Positions 4,861-13,092 of a stretch of DNA of 14,554 nt are shown here, piece after piece. The translations under genes and the position numbers were made by a program. Below the pieces are notes generated by a model. It saw only the letters and a list, made by a program, of their open reading frames with translations. It was not told the DNA's origin and made no database searches. Numbering within the stretch: position 1 is the stretch's first letter; each line of letters begins with the position of its first letter. Source of the stretch: Limiplasma merdipullorum (GTDB taxonomy: Bacteria; Bacillota; Clostridia; Christensenellales; Aristaeellaceae); the NCBI GenBank assembly GCA_018711955.1, contig DVHQ01000076.1:1-14554 (forward strand), written 5' to 3'.

Positions 4861-6237
4861 GTGCAAGCCGCAAACAAACCCGCGTTCCACAGGCGTTCCA
4901 TCAAGCCCGAGCGTTTTCTGGCCCTGGGCTTTTTCCTGCTGATCGTGGCGGGCGGATTCGTGCTCACTTTGCCCGTGTCCTCCGCCGACGGGCGGACCGT
5001 GGGCATCCGCCAGGCGATGTTCACCGCCACCTCCGCCGTGTGCGTCACGGGCCTGACGATCGTGGATGTGGGCGTGGAGCTGTCCTTCTTCGGGCAGGCG
5101 GTGCTGCTTATGCTCATTCAGGTGGGCGGGCTGGGCTTCATGGCCTTCGCCACGCTGATCATGGTGGCGCTGGGCCGGCGCATCTCGCTGCGGGACCGCA
5201 TGATCCTGCGCGACGCCATGAACCAGGAGGCGCTCAGCGGCATGGTGCGGCTGACGCTGGCGTTTTTCCTGATCGCGCTGGTGGTGGAGCTGTGCGGCGC
5301 GCTGTTGCTCATGACCCGCCTCATCCCGCTCTACGGCCCCGCGCGGGGCGTGTGGCAGAGCCTGTTCACCTCGGTCAGCGCGTTTTGCAACGCGGGCTTT
5401 GACCTCTTCGGCGGCTACCGGAGCCTGACGCACCTTCAGCACGAGCCCGTGATCCTGCTGACGCTGGGCGGCCTGATCATGGTGGGCGGGCTGGGCTTCC
5501 CGGTGATTCTGGAATGCCTGAACGCGCACTTCCGCTGGCGCAAGCTGCCCCTGCACGCCAAGCTGGTGCTGGCCGTGACCGCCGGGCTGATCGCCTTTGG
5601 CACGCTGTCCATCCTCGCGCTGGAATGGGACAACCCCCGCACCCTGGGCGGCGGGCTCACGGTCTGGCAGAAGCTCTACAACAGCCTCTTTCAGTCCATC
5701 ACCTTCCGCACGGCGGGCTTTGCCTCGCTGGACCAGGCGTCCCTGACCGACCCCAGCAAGCTGATCGGCTCGGTGCTGATGTTCGTGGGCACGTCCTCCG
5801 CCTCCACGGGCGGCGGCGTGAAAACCACCACGGCCGCTTTGCTGGCGCTGGTGGTTGTGCAGGTGGTGCGCGGGCATGAGCGCATCACGGTCTTCAAGCG
5901 CGAAATCTCCGCCGATACGGCGCGCCGGGCCGTGGCCATCGTGCTGATTGCGTTTTCGGCCATCTTGATCGCCACGTGCGCTATCAGCGTGATCGAGCGC
6001 GGACGGGGACACGACTTTCTGGATCTTCTCTTTGAAACCACCTCGGCCTTCAGCACCACGGGGCTGTCCAGCGTGAACACCACCACGCTCACCCCCGCCT
6101 CGCAATGGCTGCTGATGCCGCTGATGTATTTCGGCCGCGTGGGTCCGCTCACGCTGGCCTACGCGCTGGCCAACCGTCTGGAAAGCCGGCGCGCCAACCG
6201 CGTGCATTACCCCGAGGAAAAGATCATGATCGGCTGA
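4861..6237 (+). CDS. ktrB: KtrB-type K+ uptake channel subunit (TrkH/KtrB family)
   Basis: KtrB is the membrane channel of a Na+-dependent potassium uptake system and works with the cytoplasmic ring KtrA. The 458 residues contain four repeated membrane-pore-membrane units. Each has a filter-loop glycine: TSAVCVTGL (G64), SVSAFCNAGF (G179), SITFRTAGF (G286) and TTSAFSTTGL (G401). The stretch SSASTGGGVKTTT at about 312-324 is the flexible gating loop within the third repeat, another hallmark of the superfamily. The length fits KtrB better than the longer TrkH. Translation starts at GTG 4861, with AGGAGG (4849-4854) 6 bases before it. ktrA follows after 20 bases. The short N-terminal tail is basic, as expected for a cytoplasmic end. 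Confidence 0.95.
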   Translation: MQAANKPAFHRRSIKPERFLALGFFLLIVAGGFVLTLPVSSADGRTVGIRQAMFTATSAVCVTGLTIVDVGVELSFFGQAVLLMLIQVGGLGFMAFATLIMVALGRRISLRDRMILRDAMNQEALSGMVRLTLAFFLIALVVELCGALLLMTRLIPLYGPARGVWQSLFTSVSAFCNAGFDLFGGYRSLTHLQHEPVILLTLGGLIMVGGLGFPVILECLNAHFRWRKLPLHAKLVLAVTAGLIAFGTLSILALEWDNPRTLGGGLTVWQKLYNSLFQSITFRTAGFASLDQASLTDPSKLIGSVLMFVGTSSASTGGGVKTTTAALLALVVVQVVRGHERITVFKREISADTARRAVAIVLIAFSAILIATCAISVIERGRGHDFLDLLFETTSAFSTTGLSSVNTTTLTPASQWLLMPLMYFGRVGPLTLAYALANRLESRRANRVHYPEEKIMIG

Positions 6238-6257
6238 CGGGAAAGGATGGTACCTCC

Positions 6258-6908
6258 ATGAAAAGCAAGCAGTTTCTGGTGCTGGGCCTGGGCCGCTTCG
6301 GCGCGAGCCTCGCCAAGACCCTGTGCGACCTGGGCCAGGAGGTGCTGGCCGTGGACGCCGACGAGGAGCTGGTCAATAACATCGCCCCCTATGTGACGCA
6401 GGCCATGCAGCTGGACGCCACGGACGAGACGCTGCTGGCCACGCTGGGCGTGAAGAACTTCGACGCCGCCATCGTCAGCATCGGCCAGAACACGCGCGAC
6501 AGCATTCTGGTGTGCGTGCTGCTCAAGGAGCTGGGCGCGCCCTACCTGGTGGCCAAGGCCAACGACGACCTGCACGCCAAGGTGCTGCGCAAAATCGGCG
6601 CGGACCGGGTCATCTTTCCCGAGCGCGACATGGGCGCCCGGCTGGCGCGGTCCATCATCACGCCCAACGTGCTGGAGCTGATGAACCTGAGCGACGACTA
6701 TCAGATCATGGAGATCCGCGTGCCGGAGCGCTGGGTGGGCGATACCATCATCGGCGTGAACGTCCGGCGCAAATATGGCGTCAACATTCTGGCCATTCAC
6801 CGCGCGGACCGCTTTCTGGTATCGCCCGCGCCCGACATGGCCTTCGTGGAAGGGGATACGCTCCTGGTGATGGGCAAGCGAGAGGATATCGAGCGTCTGG
6901 ACGCATAA
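6258..6908 (+). CDS. ktrA: KtrA-type regulatory subunit (RCK/TrkA-N, TrkA-C)
   Basis: KtrA forms a cytoplasmic octameric ring that binds ATP/ADP or NAD(H) and gates the KtrB pore. The 216 residues show a Rossmann fold starting with FLVLGLGRFGASLAK, whose GLGRFG is the nucleotide-binding glycine loop. VLAVDADEE ends the second strand with the acidic residues that contact the ribose. A TrkA-C (RCK_C) domain occupies about 135-216, beginning near the NLSDDYQIMEIRVPERWVG segment. In other Bacillota this C-terminal domain can bind c-di-AMP; whether it does here cannot be read from the sequence. AAAGGA sits about 10 bases before the ATG at 6258. The gene is co-transcribed with ktrB. Confidence 0.94.
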   Translation: MKSKQFLVLGLGRFGASLAKTLCDLGQEVLAVDADEELVNNIAPYVTQAMQLDATDETLLATLGVKNFDAAIVSIGQNTRDSILVCVLLKELGAPYLVAKANDDLHAKVLRKIGADRVIFPERDMGARLARSIITPNVLELMNLSDDYQIMEIRVPERWVGDTIIGVNVRRKYGVNILAIHRADRFLVSPAPDMAFVEGDTLLVMGKREDIERLDA

Positions 6909-6970
6909 GCCCGTCCCCTCCGGCATAGAGCTTACCATACCACGTTTTTTCACGAAGGGAGCGTCAAGCC

Positions 6971-7753
6971 ATGAAACCCACGAAGCCCGGTTATTTTGAC
7001 CGCGAGGAATGCCGCCCCTTCTATCACCGGGGCGGCGACAACGGCATCCTGCTCGTGCATGGCTTCACGGGCAGCGCGGCGCACATGCGCCCTCTGGCGG
7101 ACGAGCTGGCCCGGCGCGGGCGCACCGTGCGCACCATCAACCTGCCCGGCCATGCCCAGACCGAGGAGGACATGGGCCGCGCGGACTGGCAGAGCTGGCT
7201 TCAGGCCGTCAAGCAGGCGTGCCTGGAGATGATGGGCGAGCTGCGCGTATTCACCGTATGCGGCCTTTCGATGGGCGGCGTGCTGGCGCTGATGGCGGCC
7301 GAGCAGATGAAGGTGGACGGCTGCGTGCCCATCTCCGCACCCATGGCGGTGAAAAACCGCTTTCTGCATCTGGCCGGACCTGCCTCGCTATTCATAAAGC
7401 GCATCTCCTGGGGCGACCCCGGAAACCGCGCGAGCCTGGTGGACCCGGCCTACGATTTCGGCTACACGGGCTTTCCCACGGCCAAAGGGGCGGATTTGAA
7501 CCGCCTGATCCGCCTGGCCCGGCAGAACCTGTTCAACCTCACCTGCCCCATCCTGTGCGTGCAGAGCGACGCGGACGAAACCATCTGGAAGGGCAGCGCC
7601 GACTGCATTCTGGAGGGCGTGAGCAGCGAGGTGCGGCAAAAGCTGTGGCTGAGCGGCATGCCGCATGTGTGCACCCTTTCCAAAGAGCTGCCCGCCATCG
7701 TGGACGCGGTGGACGCCTTCATGGACCGCGTGGAGGCGGAAAAGGAGGGGTAA
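6971..7753 (+). CDS. Alpha/beta hydrolase (carboxylesterase/lipase-like)
   Basis: This 260-residue serine hydrolase resembles small carboxylesterases and monoacylglycerol lipases. LLVHGFTGSAAHMRPLADEL (27-46) holds the oxyanion-hole HGFTG. The nucleophile is S100 in GLSMGG (98-103). The acid is probably D202 in QSDADETI, and the base is H232 in MPHVCTLSKELP. A cap segment lies at about 125-185. There is no signal peptide, so it is probably cytoplasmic. AAGGGAG lies 9 bases before the ATG. The 62-base gap from ktrA has no clear promoter or terminator, so it may be transcribed with ktrBA, and a strong terminator follows it. The substrate cannot be named: the family covers short-chain esters, monoglycerides and carbamates. 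Confidence 0.88.
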   Translation: MKPTKPGYFDREECRPFYHRGGDNGILLVHGFTGSAAHMRPLADELARRGRTVRTINLPGHAQTEEDMGRADWQSWLQAVKQACLEMMGELRVFTVCGLSMGGVLALMAAEQMKVDGCVPISAPMAVKNRFLHLAGPASLFIKRISWGDPGNRASLVDPAYDFGYTGFPTAKGADLNRLIRLARQNLFNLTCPILCVQSDADETIWKGSADCILEGVSSEVRQKLWLSGMPHVCTLSKELPAIVDAVDAFMDRVEAEKEG

Positions 7754-7805
7754 CGCGGGCCGTTTCGCCTCCCGCAGCACAGGCCGCATGGGCCGATCCG
7801 GATAC

Positions 7806-7840
7806 GGGCGTTCCCTCCCTCGCGGAGGAGCGCCCTTTTT
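7806..7840 (+). terminator. Intrinsic terminator after the alpha/beta hydrolase
   Basis: The left arm 7806-7818 pairs with the right arm 7824-7835 (GGAGGAGCGCCC) as about 12 pairs with one bulged C and one G-U pair, loop CTCGC, followed by TTTTT (7836-7840). It closes the ktrBA-hydrolase unit. Confidence 0.85.
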
Positions 7841-7877
7841 CTGTGCGCTTCCTCCCATCCCTTCCAGCCGGCCAGCC

Positions 7878-7905
7878 TTGCATCTGCCGTGTTCTGTGGT
7901 ATAAT
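7878..7905 (+). promoter_or_regulatory. Strong promoter of the six-gene cluster
   Basis: TTGCAT (7878-7883) is followed after 16 bases by a perfect TATAAT (7900-7905) that also has the TG of an extended -10 (TGGTATAAT). Transcription would begin near 7912, about 40 bases before the GTG start of the dehydratase gene. No other promoter is evident until asnS, so it may drive all six genes. Confidence 0.8.
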
Positions 7906-7950
7906 GGTCGTGTGTGTGATTTTGCCATGACGGCTTGAGGGGGCGGCTGT

Positions 7951-9882
7951 GTGACTTCGACAAGTCCCAGAATAAAAAAACCGGCGCGCACGCTTCTGTG
8001 GGTGCTTCTTGACGTGCTGCTCGTCAACGCTTCGTTGTTTCTGGCGCAGGTGGTGCGGTATTCGTCCAATATTTCCTACAGCTTCTTTGAAAATTCCATC
8101 CGCCTGGCGCCTGCCATGACGGTCATTTTTCTGCTGGTGTTCTGCGGCTTTGGCATGTACCGCACGATGTGGCAGTACGCCTCCGCAAACGACGTGCTGC
8201 GCATCGCCCTGGCCACGCTGGTGGCGTCGCTGATTACCTACCTGTTCTCCCTGGCGGCCAACGCCTTTGTCAGGCCGCAGAACCTGTTCCGGCTGCACCG
8301 GATGGTCTACCTGCTGTTTTGGATCATTTCCATGGCGATGGTGGGGGCCTCCCGGCTTTTGTACCGCATTGTGGTCACGCGCGAGCGCTTCGCGCTCCTG
8401 TCCACGCCGCGCGACGATGTGCGCCGCGTGATGGTGGTGGGCGCGGGCTGGGCCGGCGCGAGCATCGTGCATGAGATGCAGCGCGGCAGCTACGGCAACC
8501 GCGCGCCCGTGCTCGTGGTGGACGACGACCGCATCCGCACCGGCTCGGAGCTCAGCGGCGTGCCCGTGGTGCGCGGGTCGGGCAACATTCTCAAGCTCGC
8601 CAGCGATTACCGCGTGGATGAAATCATCATCGCCATCGCCACCCCCAAGGGCGATCTCAAGCCCCTCATTGAAAAGTGCCTGGCCACCGGCTGCCGCGTG
8701 CGCCGCCTCGCCCCCCTGCAGGAGCTGGGAAGCGACGCCGCCGTGCCCACCGCGCTGGTGCGCGACGTCAACATCGGCGACCTGCTGGGCCGCCCCGAGG
8801 AGCAGCTGGACATGACGCCGGTCGCCGCGTTCTTCCGCGGGAAAACCGTGCTCATCACCGGGGGCGGCGGGTCCATCGGCAGCGAGCTGTGCCGGAGGCT
8901 TCTGCCGCTGGAGCCGGAGCGGATCATCCTCTATGATATCAGCGAAAACTACATGTACGACCTCTTCAGCGAGCTCAAGCTCCTCTACGGCGACGCGCTC
9001 AAGGAAAAGCTCCTCCTCTGCGTGGGCTCCATCCGCGACGCGCAGCGCCTGGACGAGATCTTCGCGCGCTACCGGCCCGAGGTGGTGCTCCATGCCGCCG
9101 CGCACAAGCACGTGCCCCTCATGGAGGACTGCCCCGACCAGGCGGTGAAAAACAACGTATTCGGCACGTGGCTGACCGCGCAGGCGGCGGTGCGCCACGG
9201 CGTGAAGCGCTTCGTGCTCATCTCCACCGACAAGGCCGTCAACCCCACCAACGTCATGGGGGCGACCAAGCGCCTGGCCGAGATGATCATCGAGGCGCTC
9301 AACGCCCAGACCGAGACGGAATTCACCGCCGTGCGCTTCGGAAACGTGCTGGGCTCCCACGGCAGCGTGGTGCCGCTCTTTGAGCAGCAGATCCGCGCGG
9401 GCGGGCCGGTGACGCTCACCCACCCGGACATCATCCGCTATTTCATGACCATCCCCGAAGCCGCCTGCCTGGTGCTCAAGGCCGCCAGCATCGCCAAGGG
9501 CGGGGAGCTGTTCGTGCTGGACATGGGCCAACCGGTCAAGATCCGCGAGCTGGCCGAGCGCATGATCCAGCTCTACGCCCCGCACGACGGCCGCAAGGTG
9601 GAGATCGTATACGTGGGCCTGCGCCCGGGCGAGAAGCTCTACGAGGAGCTGCTGCTCGCGGGCGAGGGCATCGCCAAGACGGAGAGCGAAAAGATTTTCG
9701 TGGCCAAGCCCGAGCTGGTGGACAAGCCCACGCTGGACGCCATGCTGGCCCGCCTGAAGCGCTGCCTGGACGAGGGCGGCGATATGCTGGCCTGCCTGCA
9801 TGAGCTGGTGCCCACCTTCAAGGAGGCCGATCAGGTCAACAGCGCCCGCACCGCTGCTGCCGGGCAGGCCGCCGCCGTATGA
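7951..9882 (+). CDS. Membrane-anchored UDP-sugar 4,6-dehydratase (WbpM/PglF/CapD type)
   Basis: This enzyme family converts UDP-GlcNAc to the 4-keto-6-deoxy sugar, the first step to bacillosamine, FucNAc or QuiNAc-type residues of capsules, glycans or glycoproteins. The 643 residues start with four hydrophobic segments (about 13-34, 53-69, 84-101 and 118-138). A CoA-binding-like Rossmann domain with VVGAGWAG (162-169) follows, then the catalytic SDR domain with TGGGGSIG (303-310), HAAAHKHVPLMED and STDKAVNPTNVMGATKR. The catalytic set is Ser/Thr425-426, Met436 and Lys440, with Met replacing the usual Tyr, as in large WbpM-type enzymes. The tail is Ala-rich. The start is GTG at 7951 with a GAGGG about 9 bases upstream. 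Its stop overlaps the tadA start (ATGA). No glycosyltransferase or aminotransferase is nearby, so the final sugar is unknown. Confidence 0.93.
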   Translation: MTSTSPRIKKPARTLLWVLLDVLLVNASLFLAQVVRYSSNISYSFFENSIRLAPAMTVIFLLVFCGFGMYRTMWQYASANDVLRIALATLVASLITYLFSLAANAFVRPQNLFRLHRMVYLLFWIISMAMVGASRLLYRIVVTRERFALLSTPRDDVRRVMVVGAGWAGASIVHEMQRGSYGNRAPVLVVDDDRIRTGSELSGVPVVRGSGNILKLASDYRVDEIIIAIATPKGDLKPLIEKCLATGCRVRRLAPLQELGSDAAVPTALVRDVNIGDLLGRPEEQLDMTPVAAFFRGKTVLITGGGGSIGSELCRRLLPLEPERIILYDISENYMYDLFSELKLLYGDALKEKLLLCVGSIRDAQRLDEIFARYRPEVVLHAAAHKHVPLMEDCPDQAVKNNVFGTWLTAQAAVRHGVKRFVLISTDKAVNPTNVMGATKRLAEMIIEALNAQTETEFTAVRFGNVLGSHGSVVPLFEQQIRAGGPVTLTHPDIIRYFMTIPEAACLVLKAASIAKGGELFVLDMGQPVKIRELAERMIQLYAPHDGRKVEIVYVGLRPGEKLYEELLLAGEGIAKTESEKIFVAKPELVDKPTLDAMLARLKRCLDEGGDMLACLHELVPTFKEADQVNSARTAAAGQAAAV

Positions 9883-10352
9883 CCCCGCATGAATCCCTGA
9901 TGCGGCTGGCGCTGGAGGAGGCCGGGGCCGCCTTCCGCGAGGGCGAGGTGCCCGTGGGCGCGGTCGTGGCGAAGGACGGCCGGCCCGTGGCCCGCGCGCA
10001 CAACCTGCGCGAGCAGACCGGCGACCCCACCGCTCATGCCGAGCTGCTGGCCATCCGCGAGGCGGCGCGCGTATTGGGCGCGCGGCGGCTGACCGGCTGC
10101 ACCCTGTATGTGACGCTGGAGCCCTGCCCCATGTGCGCCGGGGCCATGGTGATGGCCTGCCTGGACCGCTGCTATTTCGGCGCGCGCGACGCGCGTCAGG
10201 GCTGCTGCGAAAGCGTGTACGCCCTGCCCGGCGATCCCGCGTTCTATCACCGGCTGCCCTGCGTGGGCGGGCTGATGGAGGAGGAGGCCGCCGCCCTTCT
10301 CAGGCGCTTTTTTCAGGCCCGCCGCTCTACCGAAGAAGGAGGAACCCCATGA
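9879..10352 (+). CDS. tadA: tRNA-specific adenosine deaminase
   Basis: TadA deaminates the wobble adenosine 34 of tRNA-Arg(ACG) to inosine, which lets one tRNA read CGU, CGC and CGA. The 157-residue length is typical. The zinc site is H53 and E55 in TAHAELLAI, with C83 and C86 in EPCPMCAGAM; E55 is the proton shuttle. HNLREQTGDPTAHAE is a family signature. It overlaps the dehydratase gene by 4 bases (ATGA), so it is probably translated by coupling. Its own stop overlaps the next start in the same way. Related guanine or cytosine deaminases share the zinc motif, but the ARDARQGCCES segment after the active site fits the TadA family. Confidence 0.94.
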   Translation: MTPHESLMRLALEEAGAAFREGEVPVGAVVAKDGRPVARAHNLREQTGDPTAHAELLAIREAARVLGARRLTGCTLYVTLEPCPMCAGAMVMACLDRCYFGARDARQGCCESVYALPGDPAFYHRLPCVGGLMEEEAAALLRRFFQARRSTEEGGTP

Positions 10353-11140
10353 CCATCGACACCATCGTGACCGATCTGGACGATACCCTGCTGGACGGCA
10401 GCGGCCAGCTGAGCGCCTATACCATCGAGGTGATGGCCGAGGTCAAGCGACGCGGCATCCGCCTGATTCCCTGCAGCGGCCGCACGCACGCCAGCATGTA
10501 TCCCTTTCTGGCGAAGCTGGATACGGGCCTGCCCTACATCGGGGGCAACGGGTCGGAGATCGTGGGGGCGGATCACCGCCTGATCGAGCAGCTGACGCTG
10601 GATGTGGAGCTGGCGCGCGAGATCTGCGCCTTCCTTGTGGAAAACGGGCTGTACGTGCAGGTCTACACCGACGAGGCCTTCTACTATTCCGCCGAGTGCG
10701 ACATCGCCCGCCGCTACAAGCAGTCCTCCGGGATGAAGGGCGTGGCCGTGGGCGACCTGTGCGCGTTTCTGGATTTCGCCACGCCCAAGGTGCTCAGCGT
10801 GGGCGAGCCGGAGGACGTGCTTCGCCTGATGCCTCTGGCCAACGAGCGTTTTCTGGGCCGGGCCGCCTTCACCATGAGCAAGCCCTATTTTCTGGAGGCC
10901 GAGCCGCCGGGAGCCACCAAGGGCGAGGCGCTTATGCGCCTGGCGGACCGCATCGGCATCGTGCCGGAGCGCACCGTGGCCTTTGGCGACAGCCTCAACG
11001 ACAAGAGCCTTTTGGCCTTCACCCCCAACAGCGTGGCCATGGCCAACGCCATCCCCGAGCTGCGCCAGGCGGCGGCCTACGTCTGCCGCCCCAACACGGA
11101 GGACGGCGTGGCCCGCTTCGTGGCGGAGCACATCCTGTAA
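10349..11140 (+). CDS. Cof-type HAD-IIB family phosphatase
   Basis: This 263-residue phosphatase belongs to the Cof/YbiV/YkrA branch of the HAD superfamily, which acts on sugar phosphates, flavin or pyridoxal phosphates. Motif I is DLDDT with nucleophile D9 and acid/base D11. Motif II is S43 in PCSGR, motif III is K191 in GATKGEAL, and motif IV is GDSLND (213-218). A large C2B cap lies at about 85-185. PYIGGNGSEIV (62-72) and AAAYVCRPNTEDGVARF near the end are typical of the group. The ATG at 10349 overlaps the tadA stop and has AAGGAGG (10337-10343) upstream; a longer frame from 10133 only shadows tadA. The substrate is unknown. Lying between tadA and hprK, a sugar-phosphate substrate is a guess. 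Confidence 0.9.
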   Translation: MTIDTIVTDLDDTLLDGSGQLSAYTIEVMAEVKRRGIRLIPCSGRTHASMYPFLAKLDTGLPYIGGNGSEIVGADHRLIEQLTLDVELAREICAFLVENGLYVQVYTDEAFYYSAECDIARRYKQSSGMKGVAVGDLCAFLDFATPKVLSVGEPEDVLRLMPLANERFLGRAAFTMSKPYFLEAEPPGATKGEALMRLADRIGIVPERTVAFGDSLNDKSLLAFTPNSVAMANAIPELRQAAAYVCRPNTEDGVARFVAEHIL

Positions 11141-11152
11141 GGAGGCGCCGGA

Positions 11153-12082
11153 ATGATCGATCTGGAGGACTTTCGCACCAAGCTGGGCCTGGATCTGCTC
11201 GGCCCCACGACCAAAAAGCAGCTGGACATCAACGTGACCGACATCAACCGGCCCGGCATGCAGTTCTGCGGATTTTACGAATACTTTGCCCACGAGCGCG
11301 TGCAGGTGATCGGCAAGGTGGAGATGACGTACCTGGAATCGCTGGAATCGCGCATGCGCCGCCCCGTGCTGGAAAAGTACATGAGCTATCCCATCCCCTG
11401 CATCATCACCTGCTGGGGCATGACCCCTCCGCGCGACCTGCTGGAGATCGCCCGCGCGCATGACGTGCCGGTATTCCAGAGCAAGCTCAAAACCACCAAG
11501 TTCTCGTTGCAGGCCATCATGTACTTAAACCGCGTGCTGGCCCCGCACATCACCCGCCACGGCGTGCTGGTGGACGTCTACGGCGTGGGCATTCTGCTCA
11601 CGGGCGAAAGCGGCGTGGGCAAGAGCGAGGCCGCGCTGGAGCTGGTCAAGCGCGGGCATCAGCTGGCCGCCGACGACGTGGTGGACATCTGCCGCGTGGC
11701 CGACGACCGCCTCATCGGCGAATCGCCGGAGATGGTGCGCCACTTCATGGAGATCCGCGGCATCGGCATCATCGACATCCGCGCCATGTACGGCGTGGGA
11801 TCGGTCATCGTCAGCAAATCCATCGACATGGTCATCCACATGGAAAAGTGGGACTCCTCCAAGGAATACGACCGCCTGGGCCTCACGGAGGAAACCGTGA
11901 CCATTCTGGGCGTGAAGGTGCCCTACCAGACCATGCCCGTGCGGCCGGGGCGCAACCTGGCCATCATCATCGAGGTGGCCGCGCGCAACCTCAGCCTCAA
12001 GCGCATGGGCTACAGCGCCGCGCATGAGCTGGACCGCCGCCTCAACGAGCTGATCGCGCAGAACTCCGGAAATCATACCTGA
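11153..12082 (+). CDS. hprK: HPr kinase/phosphorylase
   Basis: HprK phosphorylates Ser46 of HPr (and Crh) when fructose-1,6-bisphosphate is high and removes the phosphate when it falls, switching carbon catabolite repression through CcpA and controlling the PTS. The protein (309 residues) has the N-terminal domain at about 1-130 and the kinase domain from about 131. H136 in RHGVLVDVYG is the conserved catalytic histidine region, the Walker A is GESGVGKS (151-158), and D174-D175 lie in LAADDVVDI. The family signature EIRGIGIIDI runs from 200, and RPGRNLAIIIEVAARN is near the C-terminus. AAGGAGG (11139-11145) lies 7 bases before the ATG at 11153. It is 12 bases after the HAD gene and 20 bases before a glucokinase gene. 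No HPr or CcpA gene is in the window. Confidence 0.97.
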   Translation: MIDLEDFRTKLGLDLLGPTTKKQLDINVTDINRPGMQFCGFYEYFAHERVQVIGKVEMTYLESLESRMRRPVLEKYMSYPIPCIITCWGMTPPRDLLEIARAHDVPVFQSKLKTTKFSLQAIMYLNRVLAPHITRHGVLVDVYGVGILLTGESGVGKSEAALELVKRGHQLAADDVVDICRVADDRLIGESPEMVRHFMEIRGIGIIDIRAMYGVGSVIVSKSIDMVIHMEKWDSSKEYDRLGLTEETVTILGVKVPYQTMPVRPGRNLAIIIEVAARNLSLKRMGYSAAHELDRRLNELIAQNSGNHT

Positions 12083-12102
12083 GACAACAGGGAGGCTTTT
12101 CT

Positions 12103-13053
12103 ATGGTCTATATCGGCATTGATCTGGGCGGCACCGGCATCAAGATCGGCGTGGTGGACGAAAGCGGCACCATCCTCTCCCAGGGCGAAACCCCCACGCT
12201 GGCGGGCCGCCCCTACGAGGACATCATCGCGGACATGGGCCGCTGCATGCTGGATGTGATGGCGCGCGGCGGCTTTGAGGAAAAGGACATCGCCTCCATC
12301 GGCGTGGGCATCCCCGGCGTGGCCGATGAAAAGACGGGCCACGTGATCTTCTGCACCAATCTGGGCTGGAGCGACGTGCCGCTGCGCACCGAGCTGCAAA
12401 AGTACCTCAACAAGCCCGTCTACATCGACAACGACGCCACCGTGGCCGGCTTTGCCGAGAGCATCTGCGGCGTGAGCGCGGGCTGCCATTCCAGCGTGTT
12501 CATGACGCTGGGCACGGGCGTGGGCGGCGGCATCGTGATCGGCGGCCGGCCGTGGAGCGGCTTTCACGGCGTGGGCAGCGAGATCGGCCACATCCCCATG
12601 GACATCGGCGGCGAGCCCTGCTCCTGCGGCAACTACGGCTGCCTGGAGCGCTATTGCAGCGCCACGGCGGTCATCCGCATGGGCAAGCAGATGGTGCTGC
12701 AGCACCCCGACAGCCTCATGTACGACCTGTGCGGCGGCGACGTGAGCAAGCTGACGGCCAAGATGGTCTTTGACGCGGCCAAGGAGCTGGACGACGTGGC
12801 CATGAAGGTCTTTAACCACTACGTGGACTATCTGTGCAAGGCCATCTACACCATCATCGCCTTCCTGGACCCGGAGATGATCGTGCTGGGCGGCGGCATC
12901 AGCAAATCGGGCGACTTTTTGCTCAAGGCCGTGCGCGAGCGCATCCCCCGCTACCTTTTGTTCAAGACGCTCCCCTACTCGCGCGTGGAGATCGCGCGCC
13001 TGGGCGCGGACGCGGGCATGATCGGCGCAGCCATGCTGGGCCGCCACGCCTGA
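12103..13053 (+). CDS. glcK: ROK family glucokinase
   Basis: ROK kinases phosphorylate free hexoses; members of this length and motif set in Bacillota are mostly glucokinases. The 316 residues begin with the phosphate-binding GIDLGGTGIKIGVVD (D7). GVGIPGVADEKTG is a family signature. The catalytic base is D111 in YIDNDATVAGFAE, and LGTGVGGGIVIGG binds ATP. The zinc motif consists of H163 and C173, C175 and C180 in CSCGNYGCLE. There is no helix-turn-helix at the N-terminus, so it is a kinase and not a ROK repressor. GGGAGG is about 7 bases before the ATG. Position right after hprK suggests joint control of glucose use. Glucose specificity is inferred; mannose, N-acetylglucosamine or allose cannot be excluded, and the symbol is given on that understanding. 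Confidence 0.9.
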   Translation: MVYIGIDLGGTGIKIGVVDESGTILSQGETPTLAGRPYEDIIADMGRCMLDVMARGGFEEKDIASIGVGIPGVADEKTGHVIFCTNLGWSDVPLRTELQKYLNKPVYIDNDATVAGFAESICGVSAGCHSSVFMTLGTGVGGGIVIGGRPWSGFHGVGSEIGHIPMDIGGEPCSCGNYGCLERYCSATAVIRMGKQMVLQHPDSLMYDLCGGDVSKLTAKMVFDAAKELDDVAMKVFNHYVDYLCKAIYTIIAFLDPEMIVLGGGISKSGDFLLKAVRERIPRYLLFKTLPYSRVEIARLGADAGMIGAAMLGRHA

Positions 13054-13092
13054 GGGTTACAAACGCATCATCATAGAGGAGGCTTCCTTTTC

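Noticed and set aside
4630..6207. A 525-codon minus-strand frame opposite ktrB
   Set aside because: It shadows a well-supported KtrB gene, crosses the intrinsic terminator at 4720-4757 and shows no protein family signature.
7927..7938. Three-codon upstream reading frame (ATG ACG GCT TGA) before the dehydratase gene
   Set aside because: It is too short to judge, and its ATG lacks a ribosome-binding site; it is likely chance.
7462..9801. A 779-codon open frame on the minus strand
   Set aside because: It is antisense to the dehydratase and hydrolase genes, has His/Ala/Gly-rich low-complexity composition and no family motifs. Long antisense frames are expected in GC-rich genes with strong third-position bias.
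13054..13092. T-box leader before asnS
   Set aside because: Only 39 bases separate the glucokinase stop from the asnS start. There is no room for a specifier stem or antiterminator.
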